From assembly GCA_025060615.1 (NCBI GenBank), contig JANXBS010000003.1:193284-257283 (forward strand): a stretch of DNA of 64,000 nt, in the 5' to 3' direction. The DNA comes from Anaerolineae bacterium. GTDB taxonomy: Bacteria > Chloroflexota > Anaerolineae > DUEN01. Position 1 is the first letter of the stretch; each line of letters starts with the position of its first letter. Below, one piece after another: positions 8,105-16,925 of the stretch. Made by a program: the position numbers and the translations under genes. The notes under the pieces are model-generated. The model searched no databases and had not been told where the DNA came from. It saw only the letters and a list, made by a program, of their open reading frames with translations.

Positions 8105-9922
8105 ATGTTTGGGGCACACGCTTTACAGGCGTTGGCACGTCAGCCTGAGCGCGCGCATGATCGCCGGCGGGCCGCGCGGCGTCTCGTCACCTATCTGTGG
8201 CCTTATCGCTGGATGTGGCTTCTAGTCCTCATCGCCACCGGAGGCGCCTCCCTCACCGCGTTGGCCGGCCCATACCTCATCGGCCGGGCCATTGACCAGG
8301 CCATCGCCCAGCGCGACCGACACCGGCTGGCCATGACGATGCTTGCCTTTGCCGGCGCCATCGTCGGCGGCTATCTCTTCAACGCCGTGAGCAATTACTG
8401 TATGTCGGTCATCGGACAGCGCACCCTGAAATCGCTGCGTAACGACATCTTCAGCCAGGTACAGCGGCTGTCATTGCGCTTCTTCGACACCCATGAGCCT
8501 GGCGATCTGATGAGCCGCCTGGTCAACGATACCGACACCATCAACCAATTCCTAAGCAATGGGTTGAACCGCATCCTAATTGATACGCTATCGCTGTTCG
8601 GGATCATCGTCGTCATGCTGCGATTACAGGTGGACCTAGCGCTGGTCTCCTTCACGGTGATCCCGCTCATGGTGGGAGCCACGCTATACTTCGCCCGGCG
8701 AGCGCGGGTGGCCTACCGTCGCACGCGCGAGCGAATCGGCGCAGTGTCGGCGGAGCTGGAGGAGAACATCGCTGGCGTTCGGGAAGTGCAAGCCTTCGCC
8801 CGTGAGCGGGAAAATCAACAGCGCTTTCTGGAGCTGAACGCAGCCAATCGCGATGCCGCTGTCAGCGCGCAGGCGATCACCGCAGCGTTCATGCCCACGG
8901 TGGACATCCTGAGCGCCTTGGCAATGGCGATCGTCGCTGGGTATGGCGGCCATCTGGCCGTGCAAGGGCAGGCCTCTGTGGGATTGATTGCCGCCTTCCT
9001 GGGATACGTGCAGCGCTTCTTCATGCCGATCCGGGCCATTTCACAGCTTTATACATCGGCGCAGTCGGCCCTAGCTGGCGCTGAACGCATCTTCGACTTG
9101 TTGGATGAGCAGCCCGAAATCCGGGACGCGCCCGATGCCTTCGAGATGCCCCCTATTCAGGGACATGTGGTCTTTGATCATGTCCGTTTCGGGTACAAGC
9201 CGGGCGAGGAGGTGTTACACGACGTCACCCTGGAGGCGCTGCCGGGACAGACAATCGCCCTAGTAGGGCCGACAGGCGCGGGCAAATCCAGCATCGTGAA
9301 CCTGCTGATGCGGTTCTACGACGTGTGGGATGGTGCGGTGCGGATTGACGGCATAGACGTGCGTCAGGTGACTCAATCCAGCCTGCGACGGCAGATGGGG
9401 ATCGTCCTGCAGGACACGTTCCTCTTCTCTGGGACGGTGGCCGACAACATCCGCTATGGCCGGCTGGACGCCACCGACGAGGAGGTCGAGGCAGCCGCCC
9501 GCCTGGTCAATGCTCACGAGTTCATTTCTCGTCTGCCCGACGGCTATCAGACGCGCGTACTGGAGCGGGGAAACAACTTTTCGCAGGGGCAAAGGCAACT
9601 CATTGCCTTTGCCCGGGCTGTGCTGGCCGACCCGCGCATCCTCATCCTGGACGAGGCGACATCAAGCGTGGATACCCGGACGGAAGCGCTGATTCAAGAG
9701 GCGCTGGGCCGCTTGCTGAAGGGGCGGACTAGCTTCGTTATCGCGCACAGGCTGAGCACCATCCGCAACGCCGATCAGGTGCTCATGATCGTAGATGGGC
9801 GCATTGTGGAGCGTGGCACGCATGAGGAGCTGCTCGCCCACCGCGGCGCCTACTATGCGCTGTATAGTCAACAGTTCGCGGACGATGAGCGGGCTCGAGT
9901 GGAACCAATGGAGGTGGCCTGA
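8105..9922 (+). CDS. ABC exporter half-transporter, catalytic subunit
   Basis: The partner of the preceding gene: exporter membrane domain (about residues 25-325), Walker A G-P-T-G-A-G-K-S-S near 388, and canonical Walker B I-L-D-E-A-T near 514 with the catalytic Glu. The switch His is present in V-I-A-H-R-L. Its signature is degenerate (F-S-Q-G-Q-R-Q in place of L-S-G-G-Q). In a heterodimer its Walker A/B/His pair with the intact L-S-G-G-Q of the partner to make the one active site, while its own altered signature faces the partner's degenerate site. ATG 8105 is favoured because GAGG lies seven bases upstream; GTG 8099 is the alternative. Confidence 0.86.
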   Translation: MFGAHALQALARQPERAHDRRRAARRLVTYLWPYRWMWLLVLIATGGASLTALAGPYLIGRAIDQAIAQRDRHRLAMTMLAFAGAIVGGYLFNAVSNYCMSVIGQRTLKSLRNDIFSQVQRLSLRFFDTHEPGDLMSRLVNDTDTINQFLSNGLNRILIDTLSLFGIIVVMLRLQVDLALVSFTVIPLMVGATLYFARRARVAYRRTRERIGAVSAELEENIAGVREVQAFARERENQQRFLELNAANRDAAVSAQAITAAFMPTVDILSALAMAIVAGYGGHLAVQGQASVGLIAAFLGYVQRFFMPIRAISQLYTSAQSALAGAERIFDLLDEQPEIRDAPDAFEMPPIQGHVVFDHVRFGYKPGEEVLHDVTLEALPGQTIALVGPTGAGKSSIVNLLMRFYDVWDGAVRIDGIDVRQVTQSSLRRQMGIVLQDTFLFSGTVADNIRYGRLDATDEEVEAAARLVNAHEFISRLPDGYQTRVLERGNNFSQGQRQLIAFARAVLADPRILILDEATSSVDTRTEALIQEALGRLLKGRTSFVIAHRLSTIRNADQVLMIVDGRIVERGTHEELLAHRGAYYALYSQQFADDERARVEPMEVA

Positions 9923-9941
9923 AAGGCGTATACAGCCAGCA

Positions 9942-10403
9942 TCACCGCACCCGCTTCCAGTCTTTCATCTCCCTTTGCACCTCGCGTTCGGCCTCTCGTT
10001 TGGCGATGGCCTCGCGCTTATCGTATTCGCGTTTGCCGCGCACCAAGCCTAGCTCGATCTTAGCCTTGTTATCCTTGAGATACAGCCGTAGCGGCACCAA
10101 GGTCCACCCCTTCTCCTGGACGCGGCCGGCTAGCCGGTTGATCTCCCGCCGGTGTAACAACAACTTGCGCTCCCGGCGCGGCTCATGGTTTTGCCGATTA
10201 CCCCCTGGATAGGGCGCAATGTGCACGTTGAGCAGCCACACCTCTCCCCCACGGATGATGGCAAAGCCATCGCGCAGGTTCACTCGTCCCTCGCGGATGG
10301 ATTTGATCTCCGTGCCAGTGAGCACAATGCCGGCTTCTAGGGTGTCCACGACTTCATAGTCGTGATAAGCTTTGCGGTTGGTAGCGATGGTTTTGATGGC
10401 CAT
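9942..10403 (-). CDS. smpB: SsrA-binding protein SmpB
   Basis: This 153-residue protein of normal family length has the SmpB hallmarks. The N-terminal N-R-K-A-Y-H-D-Y and [14 protein letters not shown] elements form the OB-fold. A Y-P-G-G-N-R segment follows, then a basic C-terminal tail with K-R-E-Y-D-K-R that enters the ribosomal mRNA channel. SmpB delivers tmRNA to stalled ribosomes for trans-translation. No tmRNA gene was recognised in the window. It lies 37 bp downstream of two S41 peptidase genes on the same strand, which suggests one transcript. Tsp/Prc-type S41 peptidases are known to degrade SsrA-tagged proteins outside the cytoplasm, so the linkage may be meaningful. Confidence 0.96.
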   Translation of the reverse strand: MAIKTIATNRKAYHDYEVVDTLEAGIVLTGTEIKSIREGRVNLRDGFAIIRGGEVWLLNVHIAPYPGGNRQNHEPRRERKLLLHRREINRLAGRVQEKGWTLVPLRLYLKDNKAKIELGLVRGKREYDKREAIAKREAEREVQREMKDWKRVR

Positions 10404-10440
10404 TAAAGCTCTCAGTCGGCTGCAGCAGAAGACTGGAGGT

Positions 10441-11781
10441 TTACTCGCTGGTGAGCAGATACTCTACCGCGCGATCTAGTTGTGGATCGCGTCCAGCGGC
10501 ACGATCTTCCGGGGTGCGCTCGACCACGATGTCTGGCTCTAGGCCGATGCCGTCAATGCCTCGGCCTTTAGGGGTGAACCAGCGAGCGATGGTCACGCGC
10601 AGCATGGACCCATCGCTCAGGCGATGGGGCACTTGGACAGACCCCTTGCCGAACGTGGTAACGCCGATGAGCGGGCCACGCCCGGCATCCTGGATGGCGC
10701 CAGCGACGATCTCGGAAGCGCTCGCACTGCTATCGTTAACCAATACCACCAGCGGAATGTTCGTGGCGAGGCCTCCAGGACGTGCCGGATATGCCTGCTC
10801 TTTTCCATCCTTGAAACGCTCAATCAGGATGTTGCCCTTACCCACAAACTGGCTGCCGATCTCGACAGCGGCGTCCAGCAAGCCGCCCGGATTGCCGCGC
10901 AGGTCTAGGATCAGCCCTTTTGGCTTCTGGCGCAGTAGCTCGCGCAGCGCACGCCGCACCAGCTCGGGAGAACGGCCGTTGAATTCGCCGAGCTTAAGGT
11001 AGGCGATCCCGTGGTCCAGCATCTTGCTCTCGACGATGGGGATCTCGATGCGAGCCCGCACGACTTCAACCTCGATCGGGTCAGGCTCGCCCTCGCGCTT
11101 GATGAGGAGGCGTACCTTAGTGCCCTTAGGCCCGCGGATGAGCTGGATGGCATCGCCCAGAGGCATGTCCGTCACATCTTGTCCATCCACCTCGATGATG
11201 ATGTCGCCGCGCCGGATGCCGGCTTCGTACGCAGGCTGGCCTTCGAACGGCTCGACGATCAGCACGCCACCTCCTGGCGCGGTGTCCACACGGGCACCGA
11301 TACCCTCGAAGGTGCCAGAGAGGTCTGTGTTGAAGAATTCAGCCGATTGCGGATCAAGGAAGGTGGTATTCTCGTCGTCCAGCAGCTCGAGGACGCCGCG
11401 AATGGCCCCGTAGGTCATCTCCTGATTGCTCGGCAACTCGCCGTAGAAATCTCGCTGAAGGGCATGCCAAGCTTCCCAGAATACCCGGAATTCCTCCGGC
11501 TGCTTCAACAGAGGGTCTTCTTCATCACCTGAGGTCAGCCCCGTTGTAGATGCCTCGGTGGTGGGAGTTGCATTGGGACGCGGGGTCGCAGTCGGCTGTG
11601 GTTTCGCGGCCTCGAGTGGTAGAGCTATTCCAGCCGAGGTGCGTGGGCTAGAGGGCGCGGTCCATCGGCCCACACTGAAGCCGGTTCCGAATCCTAGGAG
11701 AAAGGCCGATCCCGTTATACTAATCAGCAAAACAGAGGCTATCAACCATTGAAGCATGCGACTCGATCCACGGGAACTCAT
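10441..11781 (-). CDS. S41 family C-terminal processing peptidase (CtpA-like), first paralogue
   Basis: About 446 residues: one N-terminal membrane anchor (about residues 10-32), a low-complexity Pro/Thr linker, then a PDZ domain ([14 protein letters not shown]) and an S41 catalytic domain. The expected Ser is in [10 protein letters not shown] and the Lys in F-G-K-G-S-V-Q. Such Ser-Lys peptidases cut extracytoplasmic proteins at the C-terminus. ATG 11781, with GGTGGGGG upstream, is preferred over the TTG at 11802 that nearly abuts the upstream stop. It is the middle gene of an S41-S41-smpB cluster. Confidence 0.9.
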   Translation of the reverse strand: MSSRGSSRMLQWLIASVLLISITGSAFLLGFGTGFSVGRWTAPSSPRTSAGIALPLEAAKPQPTATPRPNATPTTEASTTGLTSGDEEDPLLKQPEEFRVFWEAWHALQRDFYGELPSNQEMTYGAIRGVLELLDDENTTFLDPQSAEFFNTDLSGTFEGIGARVDTAPGGGVLIVEPFEGQPAYEAGIRRGDIIIEVDGQDVTDMPLGDAIQLIRGPKGTKVRLLIKREGEPDPIEVEVVRARIEIPIVESKMLDHGIAYLKLGEFNGRSPELVRRALRELLRQKPKGLILDLRGNPGGLLDAAVEIGSQFVGKGNILIERFKDGKEQAYPARPGGLATNIPLVVLVNDSSASASEIVAGAIQDAGRGPLIGVTTFGKGSVQVPHRLSDGSMLRVTIARWFTPKGRGIDGIGLEPDIVVERTPEDRAAGRDPQLDRAVEYLLTSE

Positions 11782-11804
11782 TCTACACCCCCACCAGGCC
11801 AAAT

Positions 11805-13010
11805 CTATGGCATTGCTGCCAATTGCTCAAGCGCTCGTTCCAATACCGGGTCTCGTCCGGACTGGCGATCCTGCTCTGATACCGCTACCGGGACGTCCGG
11901 CTCCAGACCTTGTTGGTCAATCTGGCGATGATTCGGGGTGAGCCAGCGGGCGGAAGTGACATGTAGGGACGAGCCGTCAGACAGGTCATGTACCAGTTGG
12001 ACAGAGCCCTTGCCAAATGTCTTCTCGCCGAACAGCAGCGCTCGCCGGTGATCCTGTAGGGCACCCGCTACGATTTCTGCCGCGCTGGCCGTTGCCCCGT
12101 CCACAAGGACCACCAGGCTGCCATCGAACACCAACGGACGGCGTCGCACGAAGTAAACCTTCTCTCGATCCCCAGCCCTTTTTTCGTATAGCACTACGCC
12201 GTTACGCAAAAAAGTGCTACTCACATCCACAGCGGCTTCCAATAGGCCGCCGTTGTTATGGCGCAGATCCAGGACGAGCCGGTTCACCCCCTGCTTAGTC
12301 AGGTCATCCAATGCCTTGGTCAACTCATCAGCAGTACGCTCAGTAAAGATGGCAAGCCGGATGTATCCCGTGCGAGGCGGGGTATCTAGGATGCGCCACT
12401 CGACGCTGGGCGTCTCGATGCGCTGACGCTGGATTTCAAATGTAAGCAGCTCGGCCACATTAGTCCGTCGCACCCGAATGCGTACGATCGTCCCAACGGG
12501 CCCACGGATCAGGCTCACTACTTCGTCTTGTGACATGGTGGGTGTGATCTCTTGCCCGTCCACAGCCACAAGGATGTCCCCCTCTCGGATGCCGGCTCGT
12601 GCTGCAGGCATATCCGGCATCGGCCGCAGGCTGTAGGAGCCATCTTCTTCCCGGATAATCCAAGCGCCGATGCCGCCGAACTCTCCCCTTAAATCTTCCC
12701 GCTCTCGCTGGCGAGGCTGTGGCTCCACGAAGACAGTATAAGGGTCACCATAAGACTGGGCAAGGCCGCGGATGGCGCCGTAAATCCGCTGTACTATGGG
12801 AGGATCTTCTCCTAGGAAGGACTTGTCTAGGATATGCCATGCCTCCCAGAAGATGCGAAATTCCTCTGCTTCAGCGGGGATTTGATCTCGCGTTAGGTAC
12901 CAGTGAAAGGCAAAGCCGGCTATGAACGCCAACAGCGGGATCAGCGCAGCGGCGCCAATACCGATAGCATATCTGAGCGCTCGCATACGAGAAGCGGTTA
13001 AAATCCTCAT
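11805..13010 (-). CDS. S41 family C-terminal processing peptidase, second paralogue
   Basis: This 401-residue protein has a basic N-terminus and one membrane helix (about residues 15-38), a PDZ domain (A-G-I-R-E-G-D-I-L-V-A-V-D-G) and an S41 domain. The catalytic Ser is in T-A-S-A-A-E-I-V-A-G and the Lys in T-F-G-K-G-S-V-Q. It lacks the long Pro/Thr linker of its neighbour. The two proteins clearly arose by tandem duplication but are well diverged. No Shine-Dalgarno sequence is seen before the ATG, and a strong promoter lies only 14 bases upstream, implying a nearly leaderless mRNA. Confidence 0.9.
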   Translation of the reverse strand: MRILTASRMRALRYAIGIGAAALIPLLAFIAGFAFHWYLTRDQIPAEAEEFRIFWEAWHILDKSFLGEDPPIVQRIYGAIRGLAQSYGDPYTVFVEPQPRQREREDLRGEFGGIGAWIIREEDGSYSLRPMPDMPAARAGIREGDILVAVDGQEITPTMSQDEVVSLIRGPVGTIVRIRVRRTNVAELLTFEIQRQRIETPSVEWRILDTPPRTGYIRLAIFTERTADELTKALDDLTKQGVNRLVLDLRHNNGGLLEAAVDVSSTFLRNGVVLYEKRAGDREKVYFVRRRPLVFDGSLVVLVDGATASAAEIVAGALQDHRRALLFGEKTFGKGSVQLVHDLSDGSSLHVTSARWLTPNHRQIDQQGLEPDVPVAVSEQDRQSGRDPVLERALEQLAAMP

Positions 13011-13024
13011 CGGCTAGTTTTAGC

Positions 13025-13053
13025 ATTTTATCATAGCGATTTAGGGCTGACAA
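13025..13053 (-). promoter_or_regulatory. promoter of the S41-S41-smpB cluster
   Basis: On the minus strand: TTGTCA (13053-13048), 17 bases, TAAAAT (13030-13025). The ATG at 13010 is only 14 bases after the -10, so the predicted 5' leader is about 7-9 bases with no room for a ribosome binding site. Confidence 0.65.
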
Positions 13054-13292
13054 GCTTAGCCCGCGCTGTTCCGACCATCATTTGATGCTTACCCGGATAC
13101 TTACCCGTCGAGGCAAGCTGGCCAGGACGAGCGGTCGGAAGGACTTACCAGCCGGCCCGGTCGACGAAAAGAGAGGGATCGACAACAGCGGGATGCTGGT
13201 CTCGACGGAATAGTATTGAAAATCAAAAGCCTTTAGAAAGTGGCGACCTTTCCTTTCTGAAGAGAAATCTCCTTTCATGTAATTCAGCCTAC

Positions 13293-13320
13293 TTGTCCCC
13301 TTCCGCTTCCACGCTATAAT
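13293..13320 (+). promoter_or_regulatory. promoter of the CelD-like/GT4 operon
   Basis: TTGTCC (13293-13298), 16 bases, and a perfect TATAAT (13315-13320). Transcription should start near 13327, before the hairpin at 13345. Confidence 0.65.
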
Positions 13321-13344
13321 GTCTGTAGCAAAGTAGCTAAAATT

Positions 13345-13374
13345 ACCACAGGCGGTTAGGCCTGTGGTTTTGTT
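13345..13374 (+). promoter_or_regulatory. leader hairpin with T-rich tail (possible attenuator)
   Basis: A perfect 9-bp stem ACCACAGGC/GCCTGTGGT (13345-13353 with 13360-13368), loop GGTTAG, followed by TTTGTTT. It looks like an intrinsic terminator, yet lies about 18 bases into the predicted transcript and 17 bases before the TTG start of the next gene. Confidence 0.55.
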
Positions 13375-13390
13375 TACAAGGGGGAATCCA

Positions 13391-14449
13391 TTGTCCACGC
13401 CATGCTGTGTTAGAGAAAACGCACTTCAACTAGTTGTTTACCAAGGAAATGAAGGCTTTGATGCCCTGCGTAGCGAGTGGAATGCGCTCTTACATCGCTC
13501 CATTGTCGATCAATTGTTCCTCACATGGGAATTTCAGCATACCTGGTGGCAACATTGGGGCGAAGGGACGCTCTATATCCTGGCCTGGCGCGATCAGGGC
13601 GAGCTGGTAGGAATTGTCCCCCTCTACGTGACCAAGGTGGATGGTATACGACATGTCCGTTTAAACGGAGGGACGGAGGTCGCTGATTATTTGGACCTAA
13701 TCGTTGCGCCGGGCTACGAGCAGCGGGTAGTCCGATGTCTATTGGACTGGCTGTGTAGGGCAGACGCTCCTGTTTGGGATGTGCTGGAGCTGGTGAACGT
13801 GCCGGAAGATGGAGTGGCGCATCGATGTGTGCCGGCCGATGCCGTTTCACGAGGTTGGGAGGTAGATATTAAGGTGGAGGATGTCTGCCCAATCATCTCA
13901 TTGCCAGAGACATGGGAAGCATACCTCGCCATGCTCAGCAAGCATCAACGCCACGAGATCCGACGTAAAATGCGCCGAATCGAGCTGGAAACCACAGTCC
14001 GTTGGTACATTGTGAACCAAAGCCATGACTTGGATATCGAGGTAGATCGTTTTATCTATCTGCATGAGTTAAGCAGCCCAGCCAAAGATGCGTTCATGAC
14101 GGATGAGATGAAGCGGTTCTTCCGAGCATTGGCGAAGGTGATGTGGGAGGCCGGTTGGCTGCAATTATCGTTTATTGAGGTGTTCGGAAAGGCTGCAGCT
14201 TCTTTGTTTTGCTTCGATTACCGTGATAGCATTTTGGTCTATAACTCCGGCTACGACCCTGACAGATACTTCGAGTTCAGCCCTGGCATTGTCCTGTTGA
14301 GCTACTGTATCCGTCACGCTATTGAGCTCGGCAAGCGCAAATTCGATTTCATGCAAGGGGATGAGGAATACAAGTATCGGTTTGGAGGCCGAGACACGCG
14401 GGTTTACCGGATTACCACTACTCGACCGTTGACCATTGCCCGTTTATGA
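13391..14449 (+). CDS. GNAT-fold acyltransferase of the CelD/BcsL (FemAB-like) family
   Basis: This protein of about 353 residues resembles the CelD-type Acetyltransf_6 proteins often found beside polysaccharide genes. Its N-terminal half has F-L-T-W-E-F-Q-H-T-W-W, typical of these proteins. The C-terminal half contains the F-D-Y-R-D-S and K-F-D-F-M-Q-G-D-E-E-Y-K-Y-R-F strand-helix elements. TTG 13391 is chosen because AAGGGGG lies six bases upstream; the in-frame GTG at 13364 lies within the leader hairpin. It is followed 19 bp later by a GT4 glycosyltransferase. Together they may modify a cell-surface glycan or glycolipid (inference). Confidence 0.78.
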   Translation: MSTPCCVRENALQLVVYQGNEGFDALRSEWNALLHRSIVDQLFLTWEFQHTWWQHWGEGTLYILAWRDQGELVGIVPLYVTKVDGIRHVRLNGGTEVADYLDLIVAPGYEQRVVRCLLDWLCRADAPVWDVLELVNVPEDGVAHRCVPADAVSRGWEVDIKVEDVCPIISLPETWEAYLAMLSKHQRHEIRRKMRRIELETTVRWYIVNQSHDLDIEVDRFIYLHELSSPAKDAFMTDEMKRFFRALAKVMWEAGWLQLSFIEVFGKAAASLFCFDYRDSILVYNSGYDPDRYFEFSPGIVLLSYCIRHAIELGKRKFDFMQGDEEYKYRFGGRDTRVYRITTTRPLTIARL

Positions 14450-14468
14450 CGATCAGCAGAGGTGTCTG

Positions 14469-15791
14469 ATGGAATTCAGCGTGCGATGGCATGAAAGGCA
14501 GGAGCTGCGTTGGCGCGTGTGTATGCTTAGTGTCCATACTTGCCCACTGGCTATGCTAGGGGGCAAGGAGACAGGGGGGATGAACGTCTACGTGCGCGAT
14601 CTGTCGCGCGCGTTGGGCGAGCGGGGCATCGCAGTGGATGTATTCACACGTTCCCAGAACCCTTGTGTTGTACGGGTAAGTCACGAATTGGGGCCGCGTT
14701 GCCAGGTGATTCATGTGCCGGCCGGCCCTGAGCAGCCATATGACAAGAACAAAGTCTATGATCACCTGCCGCAGTTTATCGCCGGCGTGAAGGCCTACGC
14801 TGCGTTCAAAGGGCATCGCTATGACCTGATCCATAGCCACTATTGGCTTTCTGGTGCTGTCGCACAGGTCCTCGCCCATGAGTGGCAAGTCCCAGTCATC
14901 CACATGTTTCATACTTTAGGTGAGCTTAAGAATCTGGTGGCACAACGGCCAGAGGAGCGCGAGAGTGAAGTGCGTCTGCGTGTGGAGCATGAGATTGCCG
15001 CCACAGCGGATCGGCTGGTGGCGGCGAGCCCTTTGGAGAAGCAACAGCTAATCGAGCTATACGGTGCCGATCCCGATCGTATCGCTGTAGTACCATGTGG
15101 GGTAGATCTGCGCCGATTCCATCCGATCCCTCAAGAGGTAGCTCGAGCGAAGCTGGGACTGCCACGGGAGCAACGGCTTGTTCTATTTGTGGGGCGGATC
15201 GAGCCCCTGAAGGGGATTGACACCTTGATCCGAGCGATGCCGCGTGTGGTGGAGAAGCTACCACGGGGTCAACATGATGTAAGCGTTGCCATTATCGGTG
15301 GCGACGCAAGCGACGATCCAGCCCGTCTCACTGCGGAGATGGCCCGGTTGCGCGCCCTGCGCAACGAACTGGGCCTAGAGGACCTTGTGACTTTTCTAGG
15401 TGCTCGCTCTCAAGAGATGTTGCCATTGTATTACTCGGCGGCTGACGTAGTGGTGATGCCATCCCACTACGAGTCATTTGGAATGGTAGCGTTAGAGGCA
15501 ATGGCCTGTGGCACGCCGGTGATTGCCTCTCGCGTAGGGGGGCTCAAGTACACGGTACTGCACGAGGTCACTGGTCTTCATGTGCCGGTGCGGGATCCGA
15601 ATGCGCTGGCCGAAGAGCTGGTGCGCCTGTTAACCGATCGTGCTCTGCGTGAACGGTTGGGAAGTCAGGCTGCTCGTCTTGTCCAGCGGTATAGCTGGGA
15701 CGTGGTGGTTCAGGAGATCTGCCGGATATATGAAGAACTGGTACCTCAGTCGGCACAGATCCCAAGCGAGTCCTCATGTGGATATTATTAG
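14469..15791 (+). CDS. family 4 glycosyltransferase (MshA / sucrose-phosphate-synthase-like)
   Basis: About 440 residues with a GT-B fold. The N-terminal G-G-K-E-T-G-G-M-N-V-Y-V-R-D-L loop is characteristic of MshA- and SPS-type retaining GT4 enzymes. An S-H-Y-W-L-S-G acceptor element and V-P-C-G-V-D-L-R-R-F follow. The C-terminal donor-binding E-x7-E motif (H-Y-E-S-F-G-M-V-A-L-E) is near residue 335. It transfers a sugar from a nucleotide-sugar donor; the acceptor cannot be told. ATG 14469, with GAGGT upstream, is preferred to a TTG at 14436 that overlaps the preceding gene. It is in one operon with the CelD-like gene. Confidence 0.87.
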   Translation: MEFSVRWHERQELRWRVCMLSVHTCPLAMLGGKETGGMNVYVRDLSRALGERGIAVDVFTRSQNPCVVRVSHELGPRCQVIHVPAGPEQPYDKNKVYDHLPQFIAGVKAYAAFKGHRYDLIHSHYWLSGAVAQVLAHEWQVPVIHMFHTLGELKNLVAQRPEERESEVRLRVEHEIAATADRLVAASPLEKQQLIELYGADPDRIAVVPCGVDLRRFHPIPQEVARAKLGLPREQRLVLFVGRIEPLKGIDTLIRAMPRVVEKLPRGQHDVSVAIIGGDASDDPARLTAEMARLRALRNELGLEDLVTFLGARSQEMLPLYYSAADVVVMPSHYESFGMVALEAMACGTPVIASRVGGLKYTVLHEVTGLHVPVRDPNALAEELVRLLTDRALRERLGSQAARLVQRYSWDVVVQEICRIYEELVPQSAQIPSESSCGYY

Positions 15792-15823
15792 AGGCGGATT
15801 GCAGCCACCTATAAAACCCCAGT

Positions 15824-15862
15824 AAAAATAAAAATTGAAGCCCGAGCCTTTACAAGGGCTCG
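15824..15862 (-). terminator. rho-independent terminator of the 15.8-30.3 kb sugar locus
   Basis: On the minus strand: stem CGAGCC/GGCTCG (15862-15857 with 15848-15843), overlapping the stop codon of the asparaginase-family gene, followed within nine bases by TTTTTATTTTT. It lies between convergent genes. Confidence 0.65.
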
Positions 15863-16776
15863 ACTACGGCTGGCCGGCATTCCGGCTTTTCCATCCCGTC
15901 CATCCAAATCCAAAAGCAGACTTCATCTGCATCTCCGGTAGTCACCACGTATGGATTTCCGTGCGCGTCTATGGCATGAATGGTCACCTGGCCGCGATGA
16001 GCTTGCGCCAGAGCGCGAAGATCTTGAACGGCCTTATGACAGGCCTCCACCACACTCAGGCCCATTTTCATATAAAACACCACGGCATGCGCGGTGCCTG
16101 CCCGGATCGTCATCTCGCCCATACCGGTGCAGGCCGCCGCGCCGTAGCGATTATCCGCGTAGTTGCCCGCGCCGATCACGGGTGAATCGCCCAAGCGGCC
16201 CGGGTACTTGAATGCCCATCCCGACGTGCTCACGCCCGCCGCAATATTCCCGTCGTCATCTCGTGCTAGGAAGACGGTAGTGCCTCTGATCTTCTCCGGA
16301 TCTGTTGTGAGCTGAACCCAAGGCGTGAGGGGTATGTTTGGCCATTGAGACCACACCTCAGACGGGATATGCTGGCGCAGCCAGGCTTCCCACTTCGTAC
16401 GCGCCTCTTCCGTCAGTGTTTCTCCGGTCTCTGCCCCACATTCTGCCGCAAATCTCGCGGCCCCCTCGCCTACTAGGAACACATGAGGGAGGCGTTCCAT
16501 CACCTGACGGGCGACAGAAATAGGGTGGAGAAAGCCACGTAAGGCTCCTACCGCGCCAGCTCGCAGGGTACGGCCATCCATAATGCTGGCATCCAGCTCA
16601 ACTTGGCCAAGCAGATTGGGCCATCCTCCTACACCTACGCTATGCACGCGCGGGTCTATCTCCACAGGACGGATGCCGAGCTCGACTACATCCAACGCCG
16701 GGCGGCCCTGTTGCATCGCTTCGACCGCTGCGGCCATCCCTACGCCCCCTTCTGAGTTAGCCACGATGACGCGCAT
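15850..16776 (-). CDS. N4-(beta-N-acetylglucosaminyl)-L-asparaginase / isoaspartyl peptidase family (Ntn hydrolase, T2)
   Basis: This 308-residue protein aligns with glycosylasparaginases through S-T-S-G-W-A-F-K-Y-P-G-R-L-G-D-S (about residues 183-198), G-A-G-N-Y-A-D-N and G-A-A-A-C-T-G-M-G. These enzymes self-cleave to free an N-terminal Thr nucleophile. The likely one is Thr166 in R-G-T-T-V, preceded by Gly as in the bacterial isoaspartyl peptidase EcAIII rather than by Asp as in glycosylasparaginases. It may hydrolyse GlcNAc-Asn linkages from glycoproteins, or isoaspartyl dipeptides. It is the last gene of the long sugar locus, separated from araB by 149 bp containing an inverted repeat. 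Confidence 0.85.
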   Translation of the reverse strand: MRVIVANSEGGVGMAAAVEAMQQGRPALDVVELGIRPVEIDPRVHSVGVGGWPNLLGQVELDASIMDGRTLRAGAVGALRGFLHPISVARQVMERLPHVFLVGEGAARFAAECGAETGETLTEEARTKWEAWLRQHIPSEVWSQWPNIPLTPWVQLTTDPEKIRGTTVFLARDDDGNIAAGVSTSGWAFKYPGRLGDSPVIGAGNYADNRYGAAACTGMGEMTIRAGTAHAVVFYMKMGLSVVEACHKAVQDLRALAQAHRGQVTIHAIDAHGNPYVVTTGDADEVCFWIWMDGMEKPECRPAVVEPL

Positions 16777-16878
16777 GAATCACTCCCCGTCCTAAATTTA
16801 GTCGCATCGGAAGCTCACGTGATGGCGTCGCTGGCTTGTGGTAGGATGCATCCCAGTATAAGCTTACCTCCTTCTGAC

Positions 16879-16906
16879 GAGATCAGGACTAGCCTCACTT
16901 GATCTC
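16879..16906. repeat. intercistronic inverted repeat between araB and the asparaginase gene
   Basis: GAGATCA (16879-16885) and TGATCTC (16900-16906) are perfect 7-bp arms with a 14-base spacer. No T-tract follows on the minus strand, so it is more likely an mRNA structure than a terminator. Confidence 0.35.
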
Positions 16907-16925
16907 TGATCCCTGCCTTTCAAGC

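Larger units (their letters stand above)
13011..13390. other. divergent promoter region between S41 and CelD-like genes, no gene
   Basis: 380 bp without a convincing coding frame. It contains a minus-strand promoter for the S41-smpB cluster (13025-13053), a plus-strand promoter (13293-13320) and a leader hairpin (13345-13374) for the acyltransferase-GT4 pair. The sequence between 13054 and 13290 shows nothing recognisable. Confidence 0.5.

Noticed and set aside
13078..13398. 106-residue frame on the minus strand between the S41 and CelD-like genes
   Set aside because: It covers the plus-strand promoter and leader hairpin, lacks a ribosome binding site and shows no recognisable motif.
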